A stretch of 64,000 bases of DNA from an uncultured Acidimicrobiales bacterium. GTDB lineage: Bacteria > Actinomycetota > Acidimicrobiia > Acidimicrobiales > Bin134. The notes beneath the pieces were generated by a model that saw only the letters and a list, made by a program, of their open reading frames with translations, was not told the origin of the DNA and did no database searches. This document shows, piece by piece, positions 27,337 through 36,126 of this stretch. Positions within the stretch are counted from its first letter, which is position 1; each line of letters opens with the position of its first letter. Made by a program: the position numbers and the translations under genes. The stretch lies in the NCBI GenBank assembly GCA_951813555.1, contig OX638344.1:1951076-2015075 (forward strand), given 5' to 3'.

Positions 27337-27371
27337 GATATCTGAGCTAATTCAGATATCAAGCAGATATC
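27337..27371. promoter_or_regulatory. Operator of the second toxin-antitoxin pair
   Basis: GATATCTGA (27337-27345) and TCAGATATC (27352-27360) are perfect inverted 9-bp arms around six bases. A third half-site, CAGATATCAG (27364-27373), is centred 11 bases from the second arm, one helical turn. Three phased sites suggest cooperative binding and conditional repression. The block is AT-rich against a GC-rich background. Confidence 0.6.
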
Positions 27372-27412
27372 AGCAAGTTAGCTAGCACTAAGGCCTACAT
27401 GCGGGGCCGTAC

Positions 27413-27844
27413 CTAGCTGCGGGTTGCGAGCACCACGTTCTCGAGGACCTCGCTGTCGCCGGTGCGGACGTACCACTCCCAGGCGGTGCCGTCGGGGTCG
27501 GTGACCCAGGTTTCGGTCTTCTCGGCGAAGCAGCACTGGGTGTCGTCCACTCCGGTGGTTTCCAGCCCCGAAACGCTTAGGCGGCGCTCGGCGTCGAGCA
27601 CCTCGTCGGTGGTTTCAACCTCCACTCCAAGGTGGTTGATGGTGCCCCCGGCGCCGTCGAAGCATCCTTCATCGTCGTTGCAATCGTGGCCGGCCTCGAA
27701 CAGCACCAGCTTCAGCGGCGGCTGGTCGATGGCGAAGTTGGCGTAGCCTGGCCGTCGCCGGGCCGGCTCCACCCCGAAGAGGCGGGAGTAGAACTCCACC
27801 GCCTTCTCCAGATCGGACACGTTCAGCGCAAGCTGCAATCTCAT
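27413..27844 (-). CDS. VOC-family metalloenzyme, ArsI/CadI-like
   Basis: The protein (about 143 residues) matches the ArsI/CadI group of vicinal-oxygen-chelate proteins. Typical stretches are LQLALNVSDLEKAVEFYSRL, RPGYANFAIDQPPLKLVLFE and GTINHLGVEVETTDEV. The vicinal cysteine pair that binds trivalent arsenicals in ArsI is present (DDTQCCFAEK). ArsI cleaves the C-As bond of methylated arsenicals; CadI is a cadmium-induced relative. No ars operon is adjacent, so which metal or substrate applies is open. Start ATG 27844 overlaps the stop of the next VOC gene (TGATG); a GTG at 27847 is also in frame. Confidence 0.8.
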   Translation of the reverse strand: MRLQLALNVSDLEKAVEFYSRLFGVEPARRRPGYANFAIDQPPLKLVLFEAGHDCNDDEGCFDGAGGTINHLGVEVETTDEVLDAERRLSVSGLETTGVDDTQCCFAEKTETWVTDPDGTAWEWYVRTGDSEVLENVVLATRS

Positions 27845-28221
27845 CACGCCTCCCTTCCCATGAACTCTAAGCGGTTTCCAAACGGATCACTGATATAAAC
27901 CCGTTCGGTCCCATCGGCCTGTTCCTGCACAACCTCATGACCTTGGGATCGGGCGCTCTCAGCCAATCCGGCAATATCCGCAGCCAAGAAGGCCACATGC
28001 GCCTTTCGGGCGGGGCGAAAGTCCGGGTCGATTCCCAAGTGCAACTGCCCACAAGTCCCCTCGGGCAACTCGAACCAGCACCCGCCCCGCTTGGCCAGAT
28101 CCGCCGGCTTGGGAGTCTCCTTCAGCCCCAGCAGCCCGCCATAGAACGCTCTCGCCTCATCCTCGCCACCCCCCGGAATGGCGATCTGCACATGGACGAT
28201 CGAGCTGACCAGCAGTTTCAT
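27844..28221 (-). CDS. VOC-family protein (glyoxalase-like)
   Basis: A 125-residue protein of the vicinal-oxygen-chelate superfamily with paired beta-alpha-beta units: VHVQIAIPGGGEDEARAFYG at the start, CGQLHLGID in the middle and YISDPFGNRLEFMG at the end. The last motif is the glyoxalase/bleomycin-resistance signature with the metal-binding glutamate. The substrate is unknown. It is co-translated with the CadI-like gene through a TGATG overlap and lies 15 bases after the sulfotransferase gene. Confidence 0.75.
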   Translation of the reverse strand: MKLLVSSIVHVQIAIPGGGEDEARAFYGGLLGLKETPKPADLAKRGGCWFELPEGTCGQLHLGIDPDFRPARKAHVAFLAADIAGLAESARSQGHEVVQEQADGTERVYISDPFGNRLEFMGREA

Positions 28222-28236
28222 GCCCTCGCACCCAAC

Positions 28237-29478
28237 TCAGTCTTCGAGCGGGATGTTGTAGTGAGAGATGTAGTCGGCGAACCCGGCGCGGATGGTGGAT
28301 TCGTCCAGGCCGAGAGCGGCGGGTTCGTAGACGTGCTTGCCGAACTTGTCCTTGGGCTTATCGGCCAGATAGGCGGGGATGGCGGTGGCCAGCTCATCGG
28401 AGAACTCCAAGCCCAGGCGGTCGTACACGGCCCGCACTGCGGTCACCGGCTCGCTCACCAGATCCCGGAACAAGAGATCGGCGATCTGGTTGTCGGGAAC
28501 CTCGCCGGAGGCTCGTTGGCCCATAACCATGTCCATCATCATCTGGTAAATGAACAGCATCACCGGGCCGTTTTCGCTGGGGACTACCGAATCGCTTCGC
28601 ATCCAGTGGAGGGTGGTAGTGAGGTTGGCTACCGAGCCGACGAACTTGACCGGATCGCGGTGGGTGAGGATGACTCGGGCATCGGGGTAGGCGGCAAAAA
28701 GGTCTGGCAACGTCCCCATGTGGGCTGGCGACTTCAAAAGGAACTGAGCCGGTGTGCCGTCGATGTGCTGCAAGGTCCGTAGAAACGACTGGTGCCACCG
28801 GTACGCGGCGTCGAAGTCAAGAGGCACGCCTCGAACGGATAGATCGCCGATGGCGTGCATCATCGGCCAGTGCCAGCTGCGGAACTCCGGCTGGCAGAAG
28901 TGGACGCACTCCACCGGCAGGTCGCTGCGCAGCTCATGCATGGTCATGAACTCGGGCTGGATGTCGGCCCAAAACTCCTGTTCGGGCTCGCTGCACGCCA
29001 GCGGATCGGCCCCGGCACCCGGCAGCGTGCCCAGTGGGAAGTGGGCCTCGTGTCCCCGCACCGGCCGCAAGTTGGGGTCCAGCGCCAACAGCTCCAACAA
29101 GATGGTGGTCCCGGTTCGAGGTGGACCGGAGACGAACACCGGCGCGGTGACCTCGGCCGCAAGGGCTTCGGGATTGGCCCGCCAATAGTCCACCATTCGC
29201 AGCCGATTTTGCAGGTTGCGAATGATCTCCCCTCGGGCGCTGAGCCGCCCCACCACATTCAGATGGGCATCCTCATTCAGTGCATCGCACACCGCCCGGT
29301 AGCCGGCCTCCCAGCCAGCCTCGTCCCCGAAATGAGCCAGCCCCGCCGATTCAACCGCCGCCGCCAGCATGTCGTCGGCGTCCAGGCTGACCAAACGGGC
29401 CGGATCGCCCACCGCCGTTCCGAACAGGTTCAGACGCCGCACCCAGTCGGGTCGCGGTAGATGTCCGGTGTGCTCCAT
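28237..29478 (-). CDS. Sulfotransferase family protein
   Basis: The 413-residue protein has the PAPS-binding motifs of sulfotransferases: the 5'-phosphosulfate loop VSGPPRTGTTILLELL near residue 115 and the 3'-phosphate motif ARVILTHRDPVKFVGS. These enzymes move sulfate from PAPS to hydroxyl groups of lipids, sugars or small molecules. An N-terminal helical region of about 110 residues precedes the fold, as in mycobacterial Stf-type proteins. It has an AAGGAAG ribosome site and lies 28 bases after an acyl-CoA synthetase gene. The acceptor is unknown; the neighbourhood suggests a lipid. Confidence 0.85.
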   Translation of the reverse strand: MEHTGHLPRPDWVRRLNLFGTAVGDPARLVSLDADDMLAAAVESAGLAHFGDEAGWEAGYRAVCDALNEDAHLNVVGRLSARGEIIRNLQNRLRMVDYWRANPEALAAEVTAPVFVSGPPRTGTTILLELLALDPNLRPVRGHEAHFPLGTLPGAGADPLACSEPEQEFWADIQPEFMTMHELRSDLPVECVHFCQPEFRSWHWPMMHAIGDLSVRGVPLDFDAAYRWHQSFLRTLQHIDGTPAQFLLKSPAHMGTLPDLFAAYPDARVILTHRDPVKFVGSVANLTTTLHWMRSDSVVPSENGPVMLFIYQMMMDMVMGQRASGEVPDNQIADLLFRDLVSEPVTAVRAVYDRLGLEFSDELATAIPAYLADKPKDKFGKHVYEPAALGLDESTIRAGFADYISHYNIPLED

Positions 29479-29506
29479 TGTCTTGCTTCCTTGCTTGCCT
29501 GCCCCG

Positions 29507-31153
29507 TCAAGCGTGCCGCTTGTCGGCGGCTTGGCCCAAACCGAGTTCTTGGATCGACATTTCCCGCATGAGGTATTTCTGGATCTTGCCGGTGATGGTC
29601 ATAGGGAACTCGCCGATGAACTTCACGTAGCGGGGGATCTTGTAGTGGGCGATCTGGCCCCGGCAGAACTCCTTGATGTCTTCGGCGTCCAGCGCGGCGC
29701 CGTCTCGAAGCTGGACCCAGGCCATAATCTCCTCGCCGTATCTGGTATCGGGAACACCGATAACCTGCACTTCCACCACATCGGGATGGCCGTAGAGGTA
29801 TTCCTCGATCTCCCGGGGATAGACGTTCTCCCCGCCCCGGATGATCATGTCCTTGATCCGCCCGACAATGTTGATGTACCCATCATCGTCCATGGTGGCG
29901 AGATCACCGGTATGCATCCAGCCCTGGTCGTCGATGGCCTCGGCGGTACGGGCCTCGTCGTCCCAGTACCCCAGCATCACCGAGTAGCCCCGGGTCATGA
30001 ACTCACCGGCCTGGCCTCGGGGCACAGTGCCGCCGGTCTCAGGATCCACAATGCGGACCTCCACGTGGGGATGAACCCGGCCCACCGTGGTCACCCGCTT
30101 GTGGAGCGAATCGTCGGCCGAGGTCTGGGTGGAAACCGGCGAGGTCTCGGTCATGCCGTAGGCGATGGTCACCTCGTTCATGTTCATCCGGTCCACCACC
30201 TGCTTCATCACCTCCACAGGGCACGGCGAGCCCGCCATGATCCCGGTCCGCAGCGACGAGAGGTCGTAATCGTCGAGATCGTGCTGGCCCAACTCGGCGA
30301 TGAACATGGTCGGCACGCCATAGAGGCTGGTACAGCGTTCCTGTTCGCAGGCCCGCAGGGTGGCTGTGGCGTCGAATCCAGCGGCGGGGACCACCATGGC
30401 CGCGCCATGAGTGGTGCAGGCCAGGTTGCCCAGCACCATGCCGAAGCAGTGGTAGAAGGGCACAGGGATGCACACCCGGTCGGCCGGGGAATAGCCACAG
30501 GCCTCGCCCACGAAGAAGCCATTGTTCAAGATGTTGCGGTGGCTCAGCGTGGCGCCCTTGGGGAACCCCGTGGTCCCGCTGGTGTACTGGATATTGATCG
30601 GATCATCAGGACGCAGCCCCGCCGAGCGTTCCTCCAGCTGATCGGCGGATACTGCGGCGCCCTCGGCAAGAAGATCGTCCCAATCTGAAGTCTGGAGATA
30701 CACGACTCGACGGGCCCGAACCCGGTCCCACACCTCCTCGACCATGCTCCGGTAGTCGCTGTGAGAAAACGACTCCGCGGCCACCAGCACGCTGATTCCC
30801 GACTGATTGACCACGTATTCCAACTCGGTCGACCGATATGCCGGGTTGATGGTCACCAAGATGGCGCCAATACGAGCGGTGGCGTACTGCACCAGCACCC
30901 ACTCCGCGCAATTCGGACTCCAGATCCCCACCCGGTCGCCCACTTGCACATCCAGCGCCATCAATCCTGTAGCCACCCCATCGACCGCCGCCGCGAGCTC
31001 CCGGTAGGTGAAGCGCAGCCCTTGTTCGACAGAGACCAGTGCGTCCCGGTCGCCGTGAGCAGCCACCGTTCGGCCCAAGTTGGCCGAGATGGTCTCCTTC
31101 AACAGAGGGATATCAGTCGGCCCGGAAGCCGATGACTGCATTGCTTTTTCCAT
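29507..31153 (-). CDS. Acyl-CoA synthetase (AMP-forming, FadD-like)
   Basis: This adenylate-forming enzyme activates a carboxylic acid with ATP and CoA. The 548-residue protein has the P-loop-like motif [16 protein letters not shown], the A5 motif YGMTETSP, A7 [14 protein letters not shown], and the C-terminal lysine hinge [20 protein letters not shown]. The full two-domain length is normal for medium- to long-chain fatty acyl-CoA ligases. Start ATG 31153 follows the SDR stop by 14 bases; ATG 31141 with a GGAAAAAG site is an alternative. Confidence 0.88.
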   Translation of the reverse strand: MEKAMQSSASGPTDIPLLKETISANLGRTVAAHGDRDALVSVEQGLRFTYRELAAAVDGVATGLMALDVQVGDRVGIWSPNCAEWVLVQYATARIGAILVTINPAYRSTELEYVVNQSGISVLVAAESFSHSDYRSMVEEVWDRVRARRVVYLQTSDWDDLLAEGAAVSADQLEERSAGLRPDDPINIQYTSGTTGFPKGATLSHRNILNNGFFVGEACGYSPADRVCIPVPFYHCFGMVLGNLACTTHGAAMVVPAAGFDATATLRACEQERCTSLYGVPTMFIAELGQHDLDDYDLSSLRTGIMAGSPCPVEVMKQVVDRMNMNEVTIAYGMTETSPVSTQTSADDSLHKRVTTVGRVHPHVEVRIVDPETGGTVPRGQAGEFMTRGYSVMLGYWDDEARTAEAIDDQGWMHTGDLATMDDDGYINIVGRIKDMIIRGGENVYPREIEEYLYGHPDVVEVQVIGVPDTRYGEEIMAWVQLRDGAALDAEDIKEFCRGQIAHYKIPRYVKFIGEFPMTITGKIQKYLMREMSIQELGLGQAADKRHA

Positions 31154-31167
31154 ATCGGAACGCAGCC

Positions 31168-31935
31168 TCAGTCGTGGCTGGTGACGCCTCCGTCGACGAT
31201 GAGGGTCGTGCCGGTGACGAAGCCGGCCTCATCCGACATGAGGAAGCGGACCGCTTTGGCGATGTCTTCGGGCACGCCCACCCGGCCCAGCGGGGCCTTT
31301 TCCACACAGGCGGCCTTGCTCGGGGGGTCGGCCATCATCGCGGCCGTCATCGGCGTCTCGATGTAGCCGGGGCACACTGCGTTCACCCGGATTCCGTCGG
31401 GGCCCAAGTGGTTGGCCAGCGACTTGGTTATGCCCACCACGCCGTGCTTGGAGGCGGTGTACGACGGGATCAGCGCGTTGCCCACCACCGACATGATGGA
31501 GCCGATCCCCACGATGGCCGATCCTTCATGGCTGCGCAGGTCGCCCAGCAGGGCTTGGGCCACGAACACCTCGGCTCGCAGGTTCACGCCCAGCACCGAG
31601 TCCCAGATCTCCTCGGTGAGGTGGTCGATATCCATCGCGGTGACGATCCCCGCGGCATGGACCAGTCCGCCAATGGTGCCCAGCGCCTCTCGGGCAGCGA
31701 CCACCGCGTTATCCACCGCGGCGCGGTCGGTCACGTCCAAGCCCAACGAGTGAGTCTTCACTCCACAGTCGGCTCCTATGGAAGTTGCCGCCTCCGCCGC
31801 CCCTTCGGAATTGAGGTCCCACAGCGACACCGGTCGCCCCACCTCGGCCAGCGCCCGGGCACAGGCCCGACCGATTCCCGAACCCCCTCCGGTGACCACC
31901 ACTCCAGTACCCGGCGACATCTCCAAGACAGACAT
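31168..31935 (-). CDS. Short-chain dehydrogenase/reductase
   Basis: A classical SDR of about 255 residues: cofactor loop [15 protein letters not shown] (TGxxxGxG), HAAGIV, catalytic Ser in [11 protein letters not shown], and YTASK for the Tyr-Lys pair. The ending GTTLIVDGG is typical. The aspartate after beta 2 (WDLNSEG) indicates NAD(H) preference. ATG 31935 was chosen because a TAGGGT -10 box ends seven bases before it; the upstream in-frame GTG at 31944 lies next to the box. It is the first gene of SDR-FadD-sulfotransferase-VOC-VOC. Confidence 0.87.
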   Translation of the reverse strand: MSVLEMSPGTGVVVTGGGSGIGRACARALAEVGRPVSLWDLNSEGAAEAATSIGADCGVKTHSLGLDVTDRAAVDNAVVAAREALGTIGGLVHAAGIVTAMDIDHLTEEIWDSVLGVNLRAEVFVAQALLGDLRSHEGSAIVGIGSIMSVVGNALIPSYTASKHGVVGITKSLANHLGPDGIRVNAVCPGYIETPMTAAMMADPPSKAACVEKAPLGRVGVPEDIAKAVRFLMSDEAGFVTGTTLIVDGGVTSHD

Positions 31936-31942
31936 GGGGGCC

Positions 31943-31948
31943 ACCCTA
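31943..31948 (-). promoter_or_regulatory. -10 box (TAGGGT) of the SDR gene cluster
   Basis: TAGGGT read on the minus strand ends seven bases before ATG 31935 and probably starts a leaderless transcript for the SDR-FadD-sulfotransferase genes. The 60-base gap to cysH shows no other element. Confidence 0.4.
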
Positions 31949-31995
31949 CGCGGTGACGGGCTAGAAGATGACCTCGCCCGACAGCCTGGCCGGGA

Positions 31996-32670
31996 CTAGT
32001 CGTGCAGGCCGCACTCAGTCTTGTCGGAGTCAGCCCAACGACCGGAGCGGGGGTCGTTGCCGGGTGCCACCGGCTTGGTGCAGGGCATGCAGCCGATGGA
32101 GGGGTAGCCCCGCTCCAGCAGCGGGTTGAACGGGATCCGATGCTCGGCCATGTAGTCGGCCACCTGCTCGTCGGTCCAAGTTGCAATGGGGTTCAGCTTC
32201 ACCAGGCCCCGCAAGTCGCGCACCACGATGGGGGCCGATACCCGGGTTACGGCCTCCACTCGGCGCAGACCGCTCATCCATGCCGCTTTGCCGGCCAATG
32301 CCCGGTCGAGCTGGCCGGCTTTGACCGCCGAGCAGCAGTTCTCAGGATCCAAGTTCCACAGCTCGGGATCGTGGCGGGCCACGGTCATCAGCTTCAGGTT
32401 CAGGCCGTAGTGGCGGCGCACCCGCTCCACCGTCTCCAGCGTCTCGGGGAAGTGGAAACCGGTGTCGATGAACACCACCTCGATGGCCGGGTCCACTTTC
32501 ACCGCCAGGTCGATCAGCACCGCATCGGTCATCGATGCAGCCAGCGACAGGTGGGGAGAGAAGTTGTCTACCCCCCACTGGATGACCTTCTCCGCAGGAA
32601 GGTGCTCAAACTCCTCGTTGAGAGCGGCCAACTCAGTATCGGAGCAGGCCGGGATGGTTAGGTTGCGCAT
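31996..32670 (-). CDS. cysH: Phosphoadenosine/adenosine phosphosulfate reductase
   Basis: CysH reduces activated sulfate to sulfite. The 224-residue protein has the PP-loop variant SLAASMTDAVLIDL, the GFHFPETLE stretch, and cysteines in ENCCSAVKAGQL, SIGCMPCTKP and ECGLHD. The CC plus CxxC set ligates a [4Fe-4S] cluster and marks the APS-using type. The ending ECGLH holds the catalytic cysteine. It follows sir in the same direction. The start region MRNL is duplicated 50 bases upstream inside the end of sir. Confidence 0.92.
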   Translation of the reverse strand: MRNLTIPACSDTELAALNEEFEHLPAEKVIQWGVDNFSPHLSLAASMTDAVLIDLAVKVDPAIEVVFIDTGFHFPETLETVERVRRHYGLNLKLMTVARHDPELWNLDPENCCSAVKAGQLDRALAGKAAWMSGLRRVEAVTRVSAPIVVRDLRGLVKLNPIATWTDEQVADYMAEHRIPFNPLLERGYPSIGCMPCTKPVAPGNDPRSGRWADSDKTECGLHD

Positions 32671-32720
32671 TGGAAGTTGCCGATCGAGGTGGAGGTTGCC
32701 GAGAGCCTCAGGTTGCGCAT
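32658..32720 (-). CDS. Bridging mini-ORF in duplicated sir/cysH junction
   Basis: This 20-codon frame reads MRNLRLSATSTSIGNFQCAT. It begins MRNL, as CysH does (MRNLTIP), and ends IGNFQCAT where Sir ends IGDSECAT. The DNA shows why: 30 bases at 32706-32735 recur at 32656-32685 (period 50, 23 of 30 matches, with AATGCGCAACCT identical). The frame starts inside the last codons of sir and ends inside the first codons of cysH, overlapping both. This is the clearest case here of a tandemly duplicated gene junction giving a chimeric mini-ORF that keeps the coupling phase. Confidence 0.5.
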   Translation of the reverse strand: MRNLRLSATSTSIGNFQCAT

Positions 32721-34492
32721 TCAGAGTCGCCGATCACCGCTTCGTAAGGACCGGTCTCGTCATAGTCGACGTAGAACTCAGGGCCGTTTTCGAAGGTGGG
32801 GAACTCGTCCAGGTCGGACAGGCCTTTGCCCACTTCTCGGGATCCGCCTCGGCGTTCCAGCCAATGGCGGAACTCCTCGCCGGCCTCCCGCTCGGCGGTG
32901 AACTGGCGCACCACCCGCACCACTGCCTCGGGAGCGTTTCGGGCGGGCAGGCGCAGAGCCTTGGTGCCGAACTGAATTTGGGAGTCGCCCACATGGCCGC
33001 CGAGCAGCATCTGGTAACCCGGTGCCGACCGGCCGTGAGCCCGGCGCTCGGCACCGAAGAAGCCGATGTCGGAGGCGTGGTGCTGACCGCACGAGTTGGT
33101 GCAGCCCGAAATGTTGATCCGCAGACCGCCCACCTCGGCCAGCCCCTCTTCGTCCAAGCGGGTGCCGATGGCGTCGGCCAGCCCCCGAGACTGGGTCACG
33201 GCCAGGTTGCAGGTGTCGGCGCCGGGGCAGGCCACCACGTCGCGCAGGAGCTCCGCACCGGGCTCGGCCATGCCGATGGCCGACAGTGCTTCGAACAGCC
33301 GGGAGAGCTGCCCTTCGCTCAAGTCGCGAAAAACGATGTTCTGGCGATTGGTCACCCGGCACTCCGCGCCCAGCTCCCGTTGGATGGCAGCCAGGGCGTC
33401 GAATTGGTCGGCGGTGATGTCGCCCAGCCGGGCCCAGGCATAGGCCGAGACGGTGCCTTTGGCCGCGCCCCGCACCACGTTGGCCTGCTCCCAGCGCTGG
33501 TACGGCGCCCGCCCTCCGATGGACACCGAAACGCCCTGGCCCACCGGAGTGGCCTCGATCTCGGCGTGGCGGCCAGCGGGGGCATCGCCGTGGACCTTCA
33601 CCAAATCGGGAATCCCGCCGGGCCAACTCGAGGAGGCCAGTAGGAACTTGCGCTCTCGGAATATGCGGCGCTGGAGCTCCTCGAACCCCAACTTTTCCAC
33701 CAGCCACTTCATGCGGGCCCGGAGCTTGTTGTCCCGGTAGCCGTCGTGGTCGAACACCCGCAGGCAGGCTTCGATGGTGGGCAGCAGGTCCTCTCGTGAG
33801 GTGAACTCCTCCAGGGCCAGCGCCGGGTGGGGGTTCGCCCCCAATCCGCCGGCCACGAACACCCGAAATCCGGCCTCGACGCCGCCGTCCACCTCACGGG
33901 TGGCAGCAATGATGCCCACGTCGTTGAACATTGCCTGGCCGCAATCGGTGGCGCAGCCTGAGAAGTTGATCTTGAACTTGCGGGGCAGGCGCTGGGCATA
34001 GGGGTGGCGAAGAAAGTGCAAAGCAGTGGCCCGGGCCCATGCGGTGATGTCGAGCACCTCGTGGGGACAGGCGCCGGCCAGGTGGCAGCCCTGCACGTTG
34101 CGGACAGTGTCGCCGCAGGCTTCCCGAGTGGTGAGCCCCACCGAGGCCAGCACTCGCATCACGTCGGGGACGTCGTCGATCTGCACGTAGTGGAATTGGA
34201 TGTTCTGGCGGGTGGTGATGTGGCCCCAGCCCCGGGAGTAGGTGCGGGCGATGTGGGCCAGTGCCTCGAAGTGGTCGGGGTGGGCGATGCCGGCGGGGAT
34301 CTTGACCCGCACCATCTGGTTGGTGCCGCCTTGGCGCTGGCCGTAGATGCCGTTGTTGAGGCGGAAAACCCGCATCACGTCTTCGGGGATCTCCCCGGCC
34401 TTGTAGCGGACCAGCATCCGCTCGAACTTGTCGATGTCGGCTTGCTGGGCGGGATCGATTACCGCGGTGTTGTCGATTTGGACCGTGACCAT
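32708..34492 (-). CDS. sir: Ferredoxin-dependent sulfite (nitrite/sulfite) reductase
   Basis: This enzyme reduces sulfite to sulfide with six electrons at a coupled siroheme-[4Fe-4S] centre. The 594-residue protein has the two family halves. In the second half the cluster cysteines are in CPGADTC (Cx5C) and SGCTNSCGQH (Cx3C); siroheme-contact stretches TTRQNIQFHYV and TNRQNIVFRDL are present. Pairing with cysH and the absence of nitrate genes favour sulfite over nitrite as substrate. The upstream 206-base region carries several TCCGA boxes. The last codons are duplicated before cysH. Confidence 0.9.
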   Translation of the reverse strand: MVTVQIDNTAVIDPAQQADIDKFERMLVRYKAGEIPEDVMRVFRLNNGIYGQRQGGTNQMVRVKIPAGIAHPDHFEALAHIARTYSRGWGHITTRQNIQFHYVQIDDVPDVMRVLASVGLTTREACGDTVRNVQGCHLAGACPHEVLDITAWARATALHFLRHPYAQRLPRKFKINFSGCATDCGQAMFNDVGIIAATREVDGGVEAGFRVFVAGGLGANPHPALALEEFTSREDLLPTIEACLRVFDHDGYRDNKLRARMKWLVEKLGFEELQRRIFRERKFLLASSSWPGGIPDLVKVHGDAPAGRHAEIEATPVGQGVSVSIGGRAPYQRWEQANVVRGAAKGTVSAYAWARLGDITADQFDALAAIQRELGAECRVTNRQNIVFRDLSEGQLSRLFEALSAIGMAEPGAELLRDVVACPGADTCNLAVTQSRGLADAIGTRLDEEGLAEVGGLRINISGCTNSCGQHHASDIGFFGAERRAHGRSAPGYQMLLGGHVGDSQIQFGTKALRLPARNAPEAVVRVVRQFTAEREAGEEFRHWLERRGGSREVGKGLSDLDEFPTFENGPEFYVDYDETGPYEAVIGDSECAT

Positions 34493-34552
34493 CGGCCTCT
34501 CTTTTTCGTGTGTGGCTTTGGAATAGGGGCAGGTGGCGGGGTTCAGGCAACC

Positions 34553-34641
34553 ACTAATTCGGACTACTTTGATCCGATTAGTTGTTTATCAGGATAGCGG
34601 CCTGAAATCAAATTCCGAGTGTTTTGGTCCGAATAATCCGA
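34553..34641. promoter_or_regulatory. Repeated TCCGA boxes upstream of sir
   Basis: ACTAATTCGGA (34553-34563) and TCCGATTAGT (34573-34582) form an inverted repeat with one bulged base. Further TCCGA copies lie at 34614, 34628 and 34637, the last two within ATTCGGATTATTCGGA-like symmetry. They fill the 206-base gap between the aroG stop and the sir start, the promoter of sir-cysH. Sulfur-responsive control is a reasonable guess; no regulator gene is nearby. Confidence 0.5.
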
Positions 34642-34698
34642 AATGGGTGTGATTCCCGAGGCCAGGCGCAGTACCGCCCGGCCAGTCAGCAGGCGAGA

Positions 34699-36093
34699 TC
34701 AGTCGCTGAGTCGCTCAGCCAGCCGGAAGGCGAGCTCTAGGCTCTGGGCACCGTTGAGGCGGGGGTCGCACATGGTCTCGTAGCGCCGTTCCAAATCGTC
34801 ATCGCTAATGGCCTCGGCACCGCCCACACACTCGGTCACGTCGTCGCCGGTGATCTCCAGGTGAATGCCACCTGGCCAAGTCCCCGCCTCGCCGTGGGCG
34901 CGGAAGTAGCCGTCGATCTCAGATACCACATCCTCTAAGTGGCGAGTCTTGCGCCCACCAGCGGTGGTGTAGGTGTTGCCGTGCATGGGATCGCACTCCC
35001 ACAGCACCGGATGTCTGGCGTCGCGTGCCGCAGCCAACAGCGGAGGAAGGGTTTCGGACACCTTGTCGGCGCCCATGCGGCTAATCAAGGTAAGCCGGCC
35101 GGGAACGCGGTCGGGATTCAGGGTCTCGCACAGCCCGAGGACATCATCTGGCGATGCGGAGGGTCCTAACTTACAGCCCAGTGGGTTCTTGATCCCCCGC
35201 ATGAACTCCACATGGGCGCCATCCAGCTGGCGGGTGCGCTCGCCGATCCACAGCATGTGCGCCGAGCAGTCATACCATTGGCCGGTGATGGAGTCCTGTC
35301 GAGTGAGGGCTTCTTCATAGTCCAGCACCAGCGCCTCGTGACTGGTGTAGAAGTCCACTTGGTGGAGCTCAGGGGCATCGATGGAGATTCCGCAGGCGGC
35401 CATGAACCGCAATGCGGAGTCGATGCCCTCGGCCACCTTCTCGTAGCGCTGCCCTTCGGGGCTGGCGGCAATGAACTCCTGATTCCAAACGTGGACTTGG
35501 CGGAGATCGGCGTACCCCCCCTTGGTGAACGCCCGGAGCAGGTTCAAGGTGGACGCCGACTGGTGGTAGGCCCGCACCAGGCGCTCGGCATCGGCAGTGC
35601 GAGAGTGCTCGGAAAAGCTGATGTCGTTGACCATATGCCCCCGAAAGGAGGGCAATTCCACGTCGTCTACCACCTCGGTGGATGAGGATCGGGGTTTGGC
35701 GAACTGCCCGGCGATCCGGCCGATCTTCACGGTGGGCACCCCGGCCGAGAAGGCCAGTACCACGGCCATCTGCAGGATGACCTTGAGCTTGTCCCGGATG
35801 CTGTCGGCGGTCACCCCGTCGAAAGACTCGGCGCAGTCGCCGGCTTGGAGGACGAAGGCTCGGCCGGCGCAGGCCTCGCCGAGTTGGTCCTGGAGCTGAC
35901 GGGCTTCCCCGGCGAACACCAGCGGGGGGAGGTCGGCCAGGATCTTGCGCACGTGCTCAAGCGATGCCTGGTCGGGCCACAGCGGTTGCTGGGATGCCGG
36001 CCGATCCCGCCACGTCGAAGGGTTCCAGGCGGTCCGGGCTGTGCTGTCCGCTTCGACTGAGGCCGTACTCATTTCAAAATGGTCGTCTGTCAC
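34699..36093 (-). CDS. aroG: 3-deoxy-7-phosphoheptulonate synthase, class II
   Basis: This enzyme condenses phosphoenolpyruvate and erythrose 4-phosphate, the first shikimate step. The 464-residue protein is the class II (plant/mycobacterial) type: VLQAGDCAESFDGV, KIGRIAGQFAKPRS, DFYTSHEALVLDYE, VGGAEAISDDDLERRY and CDPRLNGAQSLELAF. The metal-site cysteine in AGDCAE is present. GTG 36093 or ATG 36072 could be the start; neither has a clear ribosome site. It follows a sigma-factor gene by 33 bases on the same strand. Confidence 0.93.
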   Translation of the reverse strand: MTDDHFEMSTASVEADSTARTAWNPSTWRDRPASQQPLWPDQASLEHVRKILADLPPLVFAGEARQLQDQLGEACAGRAFVLQAGDCAESFDGVTADSIRDKLKVILQMAVVLAFSAGVPTVKIGRIAGQFAKPRSSSTEVVDDVELPSFRGHMVNDISFSEHSRTADAERLVRAYHQSASTLNLLRAFTKGGYADLRQVHVWNQEFIAASPEGQRYEKVAEGIDSALRFMAACGISIDAPELHQVDFYTSHEALVLDYEEALTRQDSITGQWYDCSAHMLWIGERTRQLDGAHVEFMRGIKNPLGCKLGPSASPDDVLGLCETLNPDRVPGRLTLISRMGADKVSETLPPLLAAARDARHPVLWECDPMHGNTYTTAGGRKTRHLEDVVSEIDGYFRAHGEAGTWPGGIHLEITGDDVTECVGGAEAISDDDLERRYETMCDPRLNGAQSLELAFRLAERLSD

Positions 36094-36126
36094 CGAGTAT
36101 TGGGCAAACCGATTATTGGCGGACCG

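Noticed and set aside
34493..34698. Riboswitch or T-box in the sir leader
   Set aside because: No recognisable SAM-riboswitch core or T-box motif; the repeated TCCGA boxes look like protein-binding sites.
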